A stretch of 36,823 nt of DNA. Source: Pseudomonadota bacterium (lineage in GTDB: Bacteria; Pseudomonadota; Gammaproteobacteria; Steroidobacterales; Steroidobacteraceae). Positions 15,447 through 23,256 of this stretch are shown here, in pieces. How positions within the stretch are numbered: the first letter of the stretch is position 1; the number at the start of each line of letters is the position of its first letter. The position numbers and the translations under genes are program-made. Under the pieces are notes generated by a model, which was not told the origin of the DNA, ran no database searches, and worked only from the letters and a program-made list of their open reading frames with translations. The stretch covers positions 1 to 36,823 of the forward strand of contig JAEYXD010000042.1 in the NCBI GenBank assembly GCA_023428645.1. Direction: 5' to 3'.

Positions 15447-15821
15447 ATGAGCAGCGATGCTTTCCAGGTGTGCTTTCACCCGAAATTAGGTGTGGTCATC
15501 AACGACCCGGTTGCTCAGATGGGCTTGGCACGCGAACAGATGCGCCTGTTCAAGCTCGCACCGATGGGGGCGAGCACCTTCATGCGTTCGATCGTGAGCA
15601 CGGATCTGACGCCGTGCACGGACGCTCAGCTGCAGCAGAACGCTGAAGCCGTCGACACGTATCGCGCCGCGCGCGGCAATCGCCGCAAGCCCTACTGCGA
15701 GCTTTGTCGGCGTCACTTCGGCTCTGTCGATTTCACCGTCTGCTCCGATTGCAGTTCCATCCGCTGCACCTGCGGCAAGTGCAGCTGCGCGTCGAGCTCG
15801 CGCCGTCGCAAGGCCGCGTGA
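15447..15821 (+). CDS. Cys-rich small protein of unknown function, overlapping queD
   Basis: A 124-residue protein I do not recognise. The first 80 residues contain no clear domain. The C-terminus carries eight cysteines at 84, 87, 99, 102, 107, 109, 112 and 114, likely one or two zinc sites or a metal cluster, followed by a basic RRRK end. The spacing C-x2-C-x11-C-x2-C-x4-C is the same as in the zinc protein of the Ku operon (486-698). ATG at 15447 is tentative: an in-frame ATG at 15375 would add 24 residues, and neither has a strong ribosome-binding site. The stop overlaps the queD start as GTGA, which supports it being a real, co-translated gene. A link to queuosine synthesis is only positional. 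Confidence 0.65.
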   Translation: MSSDAFQVCFHPKLGVVINDPVAQMGLAREQMRLFKLAPMGASTFMRSIVSTDLTPCTDAQLQQNAEAVDTYRAARGNRRKPYCELCRRHFGSVDFTVCSDCSSIRCTCGKCSCASSSRRRKAA

Positions 15822-16177
15822 TCTCGATCTTTCGCGCTTTCACGATCGAGGCCGCGCACCGCCTGCCGAACGTGCCGGCAGGGCACAAGTGCGCGCGCTT
15901 GCACGGACATTCGTTTCGCGTCGAGCTGCATCTCACCGGTGAAGTCGATCCGCATACGGGATGGGTCATGGACTTCGCCGATGTACGTGTGGCGTTCCAG
16001 CCGACCTACGACCGCCTTGACCATCATTTCCTGAACGAGATTCCCGGGCTCGAAAATCCGACGAGCGAAAATCTCGCGCGATGGCTCTGGAACGAGATGA
16101 AGCCGAAGCTGCCACTGCTGGCGAAAGTCGTCGTGCACGAGACGTGCACCAGCGGCTGCGTGTACGAAGGCCCCTAG
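15818..16177 (+). CDS. queD: 6-carboxytetrahydropterin synthase-like protein
   Basis: A 119-residue member of the 6-pyruvoyl-tetrahydropterin synthase/QueD family. It converts 7,8-dihydroneopterin triphosphate to 6-carboxytetrahydropterin on the route to preQ0 and queuosine. Zinc ligands His14 (EAAHRL), His29 and His31 (HGH) and the catalytic Cys25 (C-x3-HGH) are visible, as is the DHHFLNE motif near residue 70. GTG at 15818 is chosen because it gives the family length and overlaps the preceding stop as GTGA. An upstream extension would run through the Cys-rich gene in another frame. Its 3' end overlaps the convergent puuB gene by 4 bp. No other queuosine gene is in the window. Confidence 0.93.
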   Translation: MISIFRAFTIEAAHRLPNVPAGHKCARLHGHSFRVELHLTGEVDPHTGWVMDFADVRVAFQPTYDRLDHHFLNEIPGLENPTSENLARWLWNEMKPKLPLLAKVVVHETCTSGCVYEGP

Positions 16178-17442
16178 AGCCAATCGCGCAGTCGATACCA
16201 CAGCATCGCGAGGACGAGCGAAGGCGTTCGCAGCAGTCGTCCACCCGGGAAATCCCGATGCTCCAGCTTCGCGAACAGATCGAAGCGCTCCGCGTGGCCG
16301 GCAATCGCTTCCGCGACGAGCTGACCGGCAATCCCGGTGAGCGCGATGCCGTGACCTGAAAATCCCTGCAAATAATAGAGGTTCGGCGCCAGCCGCCCGA
16401 AGTCGGGCGCGCGGTTCATCGTGATGTCGACGAACCCGCCCCACGCATAGTCGATGTTCACGTCGGCGAGCTGTGGAAAGACTTTGATCATGCGCTTGCG
16501 GGTCGCCCTCGCAGTGTCGAAGGCGTCGACGCCGGAGTAGCTGACGCGTCCGCCGAACAGCAGGCGGTGATCGGCCGAGCGCCGGAAATAATCGAGCACG
16601 AAGTTCACGTCGCTCACGGCGACGTTCTCGCGGATCAGTTGCGTGATGCGTGCTTCGCCCAACGGCTCCGTCGCGACGATGTACGTGCCGACCGGCATGA
16701 TCCGGGCGCGCAAGCGCGGGCTCAGCCCGCCGATATACGCGTTGCAGCACAGTGCGACGAAGCGGGCGCGCACTTCGCCCTCCGACGTCCTGACGACGAC
16801 GCGCTCGCCGGGCGTGATACTCGTGACCCGCGAGCGCTCGAACAAACGTGCGCCGGCATCCGCGGCGGCCCGCGCGAGCCCGAGCGTGTAGTTGAGCGGA
16901 TGCAGATGCCCGCTGCCGCCGTCGAACAGACCGGCGCAATAACGTCGCGTGTCGAGCAGCGACTCGACCTCGGCGCGCTCGAGGAAGCGCAGACGCGTGT
17001 AGCCGTATTCCGTTTCGGCTTCGCGTTGCTCGGCCAGCAGGTCCGCGCGCTGCCGAGCCTTGATCGCGACGTGCAGGGCGCCCCAGTGCAGATCGCAGTC
17101 GATCGCGTGCCTTGCGACCCGCTCGCGCAACAGGTCGAGCGCGGCGACGGAAAGATCCCAGAGTTTGCGCGCATCGTCGCGGCCGAGCGCCGCGACGAGC
17201 TTCCCCTGGCCGCTCGCGTAGCCAGCGAGCGCCTGGCCGCCGCTGCGGCCCGACGCGCCCCAGCCGATGTGCTCGCCTTCGAGCAATACGACGCGGTAGC
17301 CGCGCTCGGCGAGATGCAGCGCGGTCGAGCAGCCGGCGATGCCGCCGCCGACGACACAGACGTCGGCCTCGACGCTCTCTCGCAGCGGCGGGTGTGCCGG
17401 CGCGGGGTGCGCCGTCGCGAGGTAATAGGAGGAGGTCTTCAT
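16174..17442 (-). CDS. puuB: Gamma-glutamylputrescine oxidase-like FAD enzyme
   Basis: A 422-residue DAO-family flavoenzyme. The FAD-binding motif VVGGGIAGCSTALHLAERGYRVVLLE starts near residue 29. WGASGRSGGQALAGY (about 60-75) is typical of PuuB and related gamma-glutamylputrescine oxidoreductases. The C-terminal YYLQGFSGHGIALTGIAG is the conserved second FAD segment. The enzyme would oxidise gamma-glutamylputrescine to gamma-glutamyl-gamma-aminobutyraldehyde, releasing ammonia and H2O2. Other amine oxidases share this fold, but the neighbouring puuD, puuA and potFGHI support the assignment. It is divergent from puuD. AGGAGG lies near the start, within the coding 5' end. A shared 11-mer (see findings) lies 14 bases upstream of the ATG. 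Confidence 0.88.
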   Translation of the reverse strand: MKTSSYYLATAHPAPAHPPLRESVEADVCVVGGGIAGCSTALHLAERGYRVVLLEGEHIGWGASGRSGGQALAGYASGQGKLVAALGRDDARKLWDLSVAALDLLRERVARHAIDCDLHWGALHVAIKARQRADLLAEQREAETEYGYTRLRFLERAEVESLLDTRRYCAGLFDGGSGHLHPLNYTLGLARAAADAGARLFERSRVTSITPGERVVVRTSEGEVRARFVALCCNAYIGGLSPRLRARIMPVGTYIVATEPLGEARITQLIRENVAVSDVNFVLDYFRRSADHRLLFGGRVSYSGVDAFDTARATRKRMIKVFPQLADVNIDYAWGGFVDITMNRAPDFGRLAPNLYYLQGFSGHGIALTGIAGQLVAEAIAGHAERFDLFAKLEHRDFPGGRLLRTPSLVLAMLWYRLRDWL

Positions 17443-17687
17443 TCCGGGCGAGGCGCACCGCTGTTTAACATTCTGTAACGTCGTTCAATGAAAAGGCGGG
17501 CGCGAGAATAGCGATCGCCAAAGCACAGCCGCAAGGCATTCATGCGACCACCGCCGCTACAACGCCTTGTTTGGCCTGAAATTCCGCACCCTAGGTAAGT
17601 CCCCACGGGGCGGTGGCGCGGGATTTGTGCTTAAATGCCGCGTCTTTCGGGCATCGGCATCTCTGTCGATCGTCAAAGATTTTAAAC
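17443..17687. promoter_or_regulatory. Divergent control region of puuB and puuD-puuA
   Basis: These 245 bp between divergent starts must contain promoters for both directions. ACCGCTGTTTA at 17457-17467 is the exact complement of TAAACAGCGGT found upstream of the puuR-like gene. It is adjoined by a loosely repeated CTGTTTAAC-ATT-CTGTAACG. On the minus strand TTGAAC lies 15 bases upstream of TAAACA, a weak promoter candidate for puuB. Toward puuD there is an AT-rich patch (AAGATTTTAAACATG) directly at the start codon, without a strong Shine-Dalgarno. Confidence 0.5.
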
Positions 17688-18452
17688 ATGATGCAACGCA
17701 AGCCGCTCATCGGAATCCCAGCGGATCGCCGTCTGCTCGGGCAACACTACTTCCACTGCGTCGGTGAGAAGTATGTGGATGCCGCCGCGCTCGGCGCGGA
17801 TGCGCATGTCGTTCTCATTCCTTCCTCCGGCGAGGCGCTGAACCTCGATGAGCTACTGACCTATTTCGACGGCATCCTGCTGACGGGCAGTGCCTCGAAT
17901 GTGGAGCCGCACCACTACCAGGGGCCGCCGAGCCTGCCGGGCACGCTCCACGATCCGTACCGAGACGCCACGACGCTGCCGCTGATTCCGCGCGTCGTCC
18001 GCGCGGGCATGCCGTTGCTGGCGATCTGCCGCGGCTTCCAGGAGATGAACGTCGCCTACGGCGGAACGCTGTGGCAGCGGCTGCAAGAGGTCGAGGGCTA
18101 CCGCGATCATCGCGAGAACCCGCAAGCGCCGCTCGACGAGCAATACGGCTCCGCCCACGAAGTCGAGCTTGCGCCCGGCGGATTGTTCGAGCGGCTCGCG
18201 GGCGGCGCGCATCGAATCGAGGTGAATTCATTGCACTCGCAGGGCGTGCGGACGCTCGCACCGGACCTGGAGGTCGAGGCGCGCTCGCCCGATGGCGTGA
18301 TCGAGGCGTTCCGGGTGCGCAACGCACCGTCGTTCGCCGTCGCCGTGCAGTGGCATCCCGAATGGAAGTTCGAGTCCCATCCGTTTTCGCGCGCGCTGTT
18401 CGCCGCTTTTGGCGCAGCAGTTCATGAGCGCGCGTCGAGGCATCGCACATGA
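17688..18452 (+). CDS. puuD: Gamma-glutamyl-GABA hydrolase (class I amidotransferase-like)
   Basis: A 254-residue class I glutamine amidotransferase-like hydrolase that releases GABA and glutamate from gamma-glutamyl-GABA. The nucleophile Cys114 sits in LLAICRGFQEMNVAYGG, and His223 and Glu225 in QWHPEW complete the triad. The Cys position is the same as in E. coli PuuD, and length and motifs match. Two adjacent ATG codons (17688, 17691) could serve as start. Further upstream in-frame starts would add unrelated sequence. The stop overlaps puuA as ATGA, so PuuD and PuuA are probably made in step. First gene of the puuDA-pot run. Confidence 0.93.
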   Translation: MMQRKPLIGIPADRRLLGQHYFHCVGEKYVDAAALGADAHVVLIPSSGEALNLDELLTYFDGILLTGSASNVEPHHYQGPPSLPGTLHDPYRDATTLPLIPRVVRAGMPLLAICRGFQEMNVAYGGTLWQRLQEVEGYRDHRENPQAPLDEQYGSAHEVELAPGGLFERLAGGAHRIEVNSLHSQGVRTLAPDLEVEARSPDGVIEAFRVRNAPSFAVAVQWHPEWKFESHPFSRALFAAFGAAVHERASRHRT

Positions 18453-19783
18453 GCGTGATTCAACAGTTCTTCAAAGAGCACGGCATTTCCGAGGTCGAGG
18501 CGATCATTCCGGACATGGCGGGCGTGCCGCGTGGCAAGATCATGCCGGCCGAGAAGTTCGCGGAAGAAGAGGGCATGCGGCTGCCGGAGAGCATCTTCCT
18601 GCAGACGGTGACGGGTGAATATCCGGACGACGAGCGCGCGATCAGCCCGTCCGAGATCGACATCGTCTTGAAGGCCGACCCGAACTCGATTCGTGTCGTG
18701 CCCTGGGCGGCCGAGCCCACCGCGCAAGTGATTCACGACAGCTTCTATTCCGACGGGCGGCCCGTGACCATGGCGCCGCGCTACGTGCTCCAGCATGTGC
18801 TCGAGCTGTACGCGCAGCACGGCTGGGAGCCGGTCGTCGCGCCGGAGCTCGAATTTTTTCTGGTCGAGCCGAACGTGGATGCCGACTATCCGCTGAAGCC
18901 GCCGGTCGGCCGTTCGGGCCGGCCGGAGATCGGCCGCCAGTCGTATTCCATCGCGGCGGTCAACGAATTCGATCCGCTGTTCGACGACGTGTACGCGTTC
19001 TGCGAAGCACAGGACATCGAGATCGATACGCTGATCCACGAAGACGGCGCGGCGCAGATGGAGATCAATCTCCTGCACGGCAACGCGCTGTCGCTGGCCG
19101 ATCAGGTGTTTCTCTTCAAGCGCACCGCGCGCGAGGCGGCGCTTCGCCACAAGATGTACGCGACGTTCATGGCCAAGCCGATGGCGCGCGAGCCCGGCAG
19201 TGCGATGCACATCCATCAAAGCATTGTCGACCGGCGCACCGGCAGCAATGTGTTCAGCGATGCCGAAGGCAGGCCCTCGCCGCTGTTCTTCTCGTTCATC
19301 GCGGGGCTGCAGAAGTACCTGCCCGCCGCGATGGCGCTGTTCGCGCCGAACGTGAACTCCTATCGACGCATCACGCGGCACTTGTCCGCGCCGATCAACA
19401 GCCAATGGGGTTATGACAACCGTACGGCGGGCCTGCGCGTGCCAGTGTCGAACCCCGCGTCGCGACGGGTCGAGAACCGCATCGCCGGCGCCGACGCGAA
19501 TCCATACATCGCGATCGCGGCTTCGCTCACCTGCGGCTACTTGGGAATGGTCGAGGGTCTGAAGCCGAGCGAGCCGATCACCGGCAGCGCGTACGACCTG
19601 CCGTTCGGACTCCCGCGCAACATCGAAGAGTCGTTGCGATTGCTACGCGACTGCCGGCCGCTGATCGAAGTCCTGGGCGAGCGCTTCGTGCTCGCGTACT
19701 CCGCCGTCAAAGAGAACGAATACGAGACCTTTCTGCAGGTCATCAGCTCGTGGGAGCGAGAGCACTTGCTGCTCAACGTTTGA
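18449..19783 (+). CDS. puuA: Gamma-glutamylputrescine synthetase (glutamine synthetase family)
   Basis: A 444-residue glutamine synthetase-like ligase. PuuA joins glutamate to putrescine using ATP, the entry step of the glutamylated putrescine pathway. Conserved features are ELEFFLVEP (about 127-135), the metal-binding AAQMEINLLHG region near 205, GSAMHIHQS near 250 and NSYRRIT plus NRTAGLRVPVSN near 305-335. The short N-terminal domain (VEAIIPDMAGVPRGK) is typical of PuuA-type rather than nitrogen-assimilating GlnA enzymes, and the adenylylation loop of GlnA is not apparent. It shares ATGA with puuD. The exact amine (putrescine, spermidine or another) cannot be read from the sequence, but context favours putrescine. 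Confidence 0.92.
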   Translation: MSVIQQFFKEHGISEVEAIIPDMAGVPRGKIMPAEKFAEEEGMRLPESIFLQTVTGEYPDDERAISPSEIDIVLKADPNSIRVVPWAAEPTAQVIHDSFYSDGRPVTMAPRYVLQHVLELYAQHGWEPVVAPELEFFLVEPNVDADYPLKPPVGRSGRPEIGRQSYSIAAVNEFDPLFDDVYAFCEAQDIEIDTLIHEDGAAQMEINLLHGNALSLADQVFLFKRTAREAALRHKMYATFMAKPMAREPGSAMHIHQSIVDRRTGSNVFSDAEGRPSPLFFSFIAGLQKYLPAAMALFAPNVNSYRRITRHLSAPINSQWGYDNRTAGLRVPVSNPASRRVENRIAGADANPYIAIAASLTCGYLGMVEGLKPSEPITGSAYDLPFGLPRNIEESLRLLRDCRPLIEVLGERFVLAYSAVKENEYETFLQVISSWEREHLLLNV

Positions 19784-19796
19784 GCCTGCGTTTTAC

Positions 19797-19817
19797 GCCC
19801 GAGACCGCGGCTCGGGC
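19797..19817 (+). other. Hairpin between puuA and potF
   Basis: GCCCGAG and CTCGGGC form a perfect seven-pair stem around a seven-base loop, 13 bases after the puuA stop and 145 bases before potF. No T-run follows, so it may stabilise or partially end the puuDA message and is not a full terminator. Confidence 0.35.
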
Positions 19818-19962
19818 GCTCGCATGGCACGTCTCGTCGGTGCCGCAGAAGTGCATCTCCCGGCGGCTACCCAAGCCCTGCGGCCTGCGCTACCCTCCGT
19901 CCCGCTTGCGCGTAGGGGTGTCCACCGCAGGCGCAATCTTCATTCGTGGAGCATGGTCGATC

Positions 19963-21096
19963 ATGAGTCATCAATTGCGCCTCGTCCTCGGCGGCCTCGC
20001 CGTCATGTTGGGTTTGGGCGCGTGCGGTCAGAAGGAAGCGACGCCAGCGACCGCGAACCAGCCGGCGGCCGAAGAGAAGGTCCTGAACCTTTATATATGG
20101 AATGACTACCTGGCCCCGGACACGATCGCGAACTTCGAAAAGGAGACGGGCATCGAGGTCGCGGTCAGCAACTACGGCAGCAACGAGGAGCTCGATGCAA
20201 AGCTCGCGGCCGGCAATTCGGGCTACGACGTCGTCGTGCCGTCCGCCTCGGCGTACGAGCGGCAGATCAAGTCCGGTTACTACCAGCTGCTCGATAAGTC
20301 GAAGCTGCCGAACCTCGCAAACATGGATCCCGAGATCCAACAGCGTCTCGCGATCCAGGACCCGGACAACGAGCACGCGGTACTGCACACGTGGGGCACG
20401 ACGGGCATCGGCTACAACCCGGCGAAGGTCAAGGCCGCGAATCCGAACGCACCGCTCGACAGCTGGAGCCTCGTGTTCGATCCAAGCGTCGCGCAGAGCT
20501 TGCAGAAGTGCGGTATCGCCGTGCTCGATTCGGCGACCGAGATGTTCAGCATGGTGCTGACGTACCTCGGCAAGGACCCGAACAGCCAGAACCCGGACGA
20601 CTTGAACGCGGCCGGCGAGGCGATGATGAAGTTTCGCCCATACCTCAAGTACGTCGACACGCAGCGCATGATCACCGACCTCGCGGCCGGCGAGATCTGT
20701 GTCGCCGTCGGCTACAACGGCGATATCCTGCAGGCGCGCGATCGCGCGGCCGAGAACAAGACGGGCCAAGAGATCGAGTACGTGATCCCGAAGGAAGGCT
20801 CGATCATCTGGTTCGACAGCTACCTGATCCCGAAAGACGCGCCGCATCCCGACAATGCGCACAGGTTCATCAACTACATGCTGCGCCCCGAGGTCATCGC
20901 CGCCGTCACGAACTCCACGAAGTACGCGAACGGCAACCTCCAGGCGACAGAGCTGGTGGACGCGAGCGTGAGCAACGACCCGGGCGTGTATCCGCCGCCC
21001 GAAGTGCGCGCGAAGCTCGCCCCCGATCTCACGGATTCCGAAGAGACCACTCAGATCATGACGCGCCTCTGGCAGCGGTTCATGACCGGAAGGTAA
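19963..21096 (+). CDS. potF: Polyamine ABC transporter substrate-binding lipoprotein
   Basis: A 377-residue PotF/PotD-family binding protein. The N-terminus has a lipobox-like GLGAC with Cys21, so it is probably membrane-anchored; E. coli PotF is a free periplasmic protein. LYIWNDYLAPDTIANFEKETGI and YDVVVPSASAYERQ follow the PotF pattern closely. Pocket residues matching E. coli Asp247 (GYNGDILQA) and Asp278 (IIWFDSYLIP) are kept, while the Trp244 position appears to be Tyr. ATG at 19963 is chosen because it opens directly into the signal sequence, with TGGAG about 12 bases upstream. It captures putrescine or a related polyamine for PotGHI. The 179-bp gap after puuA may hold a separate promoter. 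Confidence 0.92.
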   Translation: MSHQLRLVLGGLAVMLGLGACGQKEATPATANQPAAEEKVLNLYIWNDYLAPDTIANFEKETGIEVAVSNYGSNEELDAKLAAGNSGYDVVVPSASAYERQIKSGYYQLLDKSKLPNLANMDPEIQQRLAIQDPDNEHAVLHTWGTTGIGYNPAKVKAANPNAPLDSWSLVFDPSVAQSLQKCGIAVLDSATEMFSMVLTYLGKDPNSQNPDDLNAAGEAMMKFRPYLKYVDTQRMITDLAAGEICVAVGYNGDILQARDRAAENKTGQEIEYVIPKEGSIIWFDSYLIPKDAPHPDNAHRFINYMLRPEVIAAVTNSTKYANGNLQATELVDASVSNDPGVYPPPEVRAKLAPDLTDSEETTQIMTRLWQRFMTGR

Positions 21097-21104
21097 GCGA
21101 CGTC

Positions 21105-22238
21105 ATGGCCGCTCGCGAAGAGCGCAAAGCGCCGTGGTTGGATCCCACCGCGGCGCCGTATATCCGCATCGACGATGTGTCCAAGAAATTTGGCGAGTTC
21201 GTCGCGGTCGACGCCGTCTCGCTGAACATCTATCAGGGCGAGATCTTCTGTCTGCTCGGCGGCTCGGGGTCCGGCAAGACGACGCTGCTGCGCATGCTGG
21301 CGGGCTTCGAAACGCCGACCGAAGGCCGTGTCTTCATCGACGGCGTCGACATGTCCGGCGTGCCGCCGTACGAGCGCCCCTGCAACATGATGTTCCAGTC
21401 GTATGCGCTGTTCCCGCATATGACGGTCGAGCAGAACGTCGCGTTCGGCTTGAAGCAAGAAGGGCTGCCGCGCGCCGAGATCGCCACGCGCGTCGCCGAC
21501 ATGCTCGCGATCGTGAAGCTCGAGCAATTCGCGAAACGCAAGCCGCATCAGCTCTCCGGCGGACAGCGCCAACGCGTCGCACTGGCGCGCTCGCTCGTGA
21601 AGCGGCCGAAAGTGTTGCTGCTCGACGAACCGCTCGGCGCGCTCGACAAGAAATTGCGCGAGCACACGCAATTCGAGCTCGTGAACATTCAAGAACGCCT
21701 CGGCGTCACGTTCATCGTGGTGACGCACGATCAGGAGGAGGCGATGACGCTCGCCTCGCGCATCGGTGTCATGAATCACGGCCGCATCGTGCAGGTCGGC
21801 ACGCCGCGCGACATCTACGAGTTCCCGAACACCCGTTTCGTCGCCGAGTTCATCGGCAACGTGAACATGTTCGAGGGCGTCATCCTCGAGGACGAACCCG
21901 GTCACGTGCTGATCGATTCGCGCGAGCTCGGCGGTCGGATCTACGTCGGCCACGGCGTGAGCACCGCGCCCGCAGCGATCGTCTGGACGGCCGTCCGTCC
22001 GGAAAAGCTCGTGCTGACGCGCGAGCGGCCCGCAGGCGAGCACAATCGCGCGACCGGCATCATCAAGGAGATCGCGTACATGGGCGACATGTCGATCTAC
22101 CTGGTGCAGCTCGACTCCGGCAAGGTCGTGCGCATCACGCAGCCGAACATCGTGCGCCACGCCGAAGATCGTCTCACCTGGGACGAGCGCGTGTGGGTCA
22201 GCTGGCACGAGTCCGCCGGCATCGTCGTGACCGAATAG
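21105..22238 (+). CDS. potG: Polyamine ABC transporter ATP-binding protein
   Basis: A 377-residue ABC ATPase that energises polyamine import at the cytoplasmic face. The Walker A motif GGSGSGKTT is at residues 52-60, the Q-loop at FQSYALFPHMTVEQN near 97-111, the signature LSGGQRQ at 150-156 and Walker B VLLLDEP at 170-176. A TOBE domain fills the C-terminal 90 or so residues, as usual for the PotA/PotG class. ATG at 21105 lies 8 bp after the potF stop, with a GGAAGG ribosome-binding site overlapping the potF end. It is followed 7 bp later by potH, so the four genes form one transport operon. Confidence 0.94.
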   Translation: MAAREERKAPWLDPTAAPYIRIDDVSKKFGEFVAVDAVSLNIYQGEIFCLLGGSGSGKTTLLRMLAGFETPTEGRVFIDGVDMSGVPPYERPCNMMFQSYALFPHMTVEQNVAFGLKQEGLPRAEIATRVADMLAIVKLEQFAKRKPHQLSGGQRQRVALARSLVKRPKVLLLDEPLGALDKKLREHTQFELVNIQERLGVTFIVVTHDQEEAMTLASRIGVMNHGRIVQVGTPRDIYEFPNTRFVAEFIGNVNMFEGVILEDEPGHVLIDSRELGGRIYVGHGVSTAPAAIVWTAVRPEKLVLTRERPAGEHNRATGIIKEIAYMGDMSIYLVQLDSGKVVRITQPNIVRHAEDRLTWDERVWVSWHESAGIVVTE

Positions 22239-22245
22239 CGGCATC

Positions 22246-23256
22246 ATGACCAAGCAGAGCAATGTGTCGCTGGGTGAACGGCTCATCCTCGGCATCGATC
22301 AGCTGCTCGCGAGCGTGCTGCGCTCCTCACCCTATCGCCGGTTGCAGCGCCGTTTCGGCCTGCGCGGCCGCACGCTCGTCATTGCGGTGCCGTGGATCTG
22401 GCTGCTCTGCTTCTTCCTCGTCCCGTTCATCATCGTGCTCGGCATCAGCTTCGCCGAGACGCGCTTCGTCGGTATGCCGCCCTATGCGCCGCTGTTCGAA
22501 TGGGTGGACGACAAGTTCGTGCAGGTGCGCCTCAATCTCGACAACTTCATGTTCCTGGCTCGCGACTCGCTGTACGTCGCGGCCTTCCTGAGCTCGGTGA
22601 AAGTCGCGGCGGTGTCGACGATCTGCTGCCTCCTGCTCGGCTACCCGATGGCGTACGCGATCGCGCGCGCGGACCAGAAGTGGCGCAACATCCTCCTGCT
22701 GATGGTCATCCTGCCGTTCTGGACGTCGTTTCTCCTGCGCGTCTACGCCTGGATGGGCTTGCTGGGCAACAACGGGCCGATCAATCAGTTGCTGATGGCG
22801 CTCGGCATCGTGCCCGAGGGCGAGCCGCTCGTGATGCTGAACACCGACTTCGCAATGTACGTTGGCATCGTCTATTCCTATCTGCCGTTCATGATCCTGC
22901 CGCTGTATTCGAATCTCGAGAAGCATGACGCCACGTTGCTCGAGGCGGCGGTCGACCTCGGCTGCAAGCCGTTCAAGGCGTTCCTGAGCATCACGCTGCC
23001 CTTGTCGTTGTCGGGCGTGATCGCGGGTTCGATGCTCGTGTTCATCCCCGCCGTCGGTGAATTCGTCATTCCACGGCTGCTCGGCGGCACGGATTCGTTG
23101 ATGATCGGACGCGTGCTCTGGGACGAGTACTTCCTGAACCGCAATTGGCCGCGCGCGAGCGCGGTCGCGATCGTGCTGCTCGTCGTGCTGGTGATCCCCA
23201 TCATGATTCTGCAGCGCTTTCTGATGAAGGAGGCGGGCGCGCCGGCGCGAGGATGA
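22246..23256 (+). CDS. potH: Polyamine ABC transporter permease PotH
   Basis: A 336-residue inner-membrane permease with about six hydrophobic helices. The first, at about residues 44-65 (LVIAVPWIWLLCFFLVPFIIVLGISFAETR), follows a basic cytoplasmic N-terminus. The EAA loop that contacts the ATPase is visible as LLEAAVDLGCKPFKAFLSITLPLSLSG near residue 230. GRVLWDEYFLNRNWPRASAVAIVL near the end is typical of PotH/PotB permeases. It pairs with PotI to form the channel for polyamine import. Its stop overlaps the potI start as ATGA. Confidence 0.95.
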   Translation: MTKQSNVSLGERLILGIDQLLASVLRSSPYRRLQRRFGLRGRTLVIAVPWIWLLCFFLVPFIIVLGISFAETRFVGMPPYAPLFEWVDDKFVQVRLNLDNFMFLARDSLYVAAFLSSVKVAAVSTICCLLLGYPMAYAIARADQKWRNILLLMVILPFWTSFLLRVYAWMGLLGNNGPINQLLMALGIVPEGEPLVMLNTDFAMYVGIVYSYLPFMILPLYSNLEKHDATLLEAAVDLGCKPFKAFLSITLPLSLSGVIAGSMLVFIPAVGEFVIPRLLGGTDSLMIGRVLWDEYFLNRNWPRASAVAIVLLVVLVIPIMILQRFLMKEAGAPARG

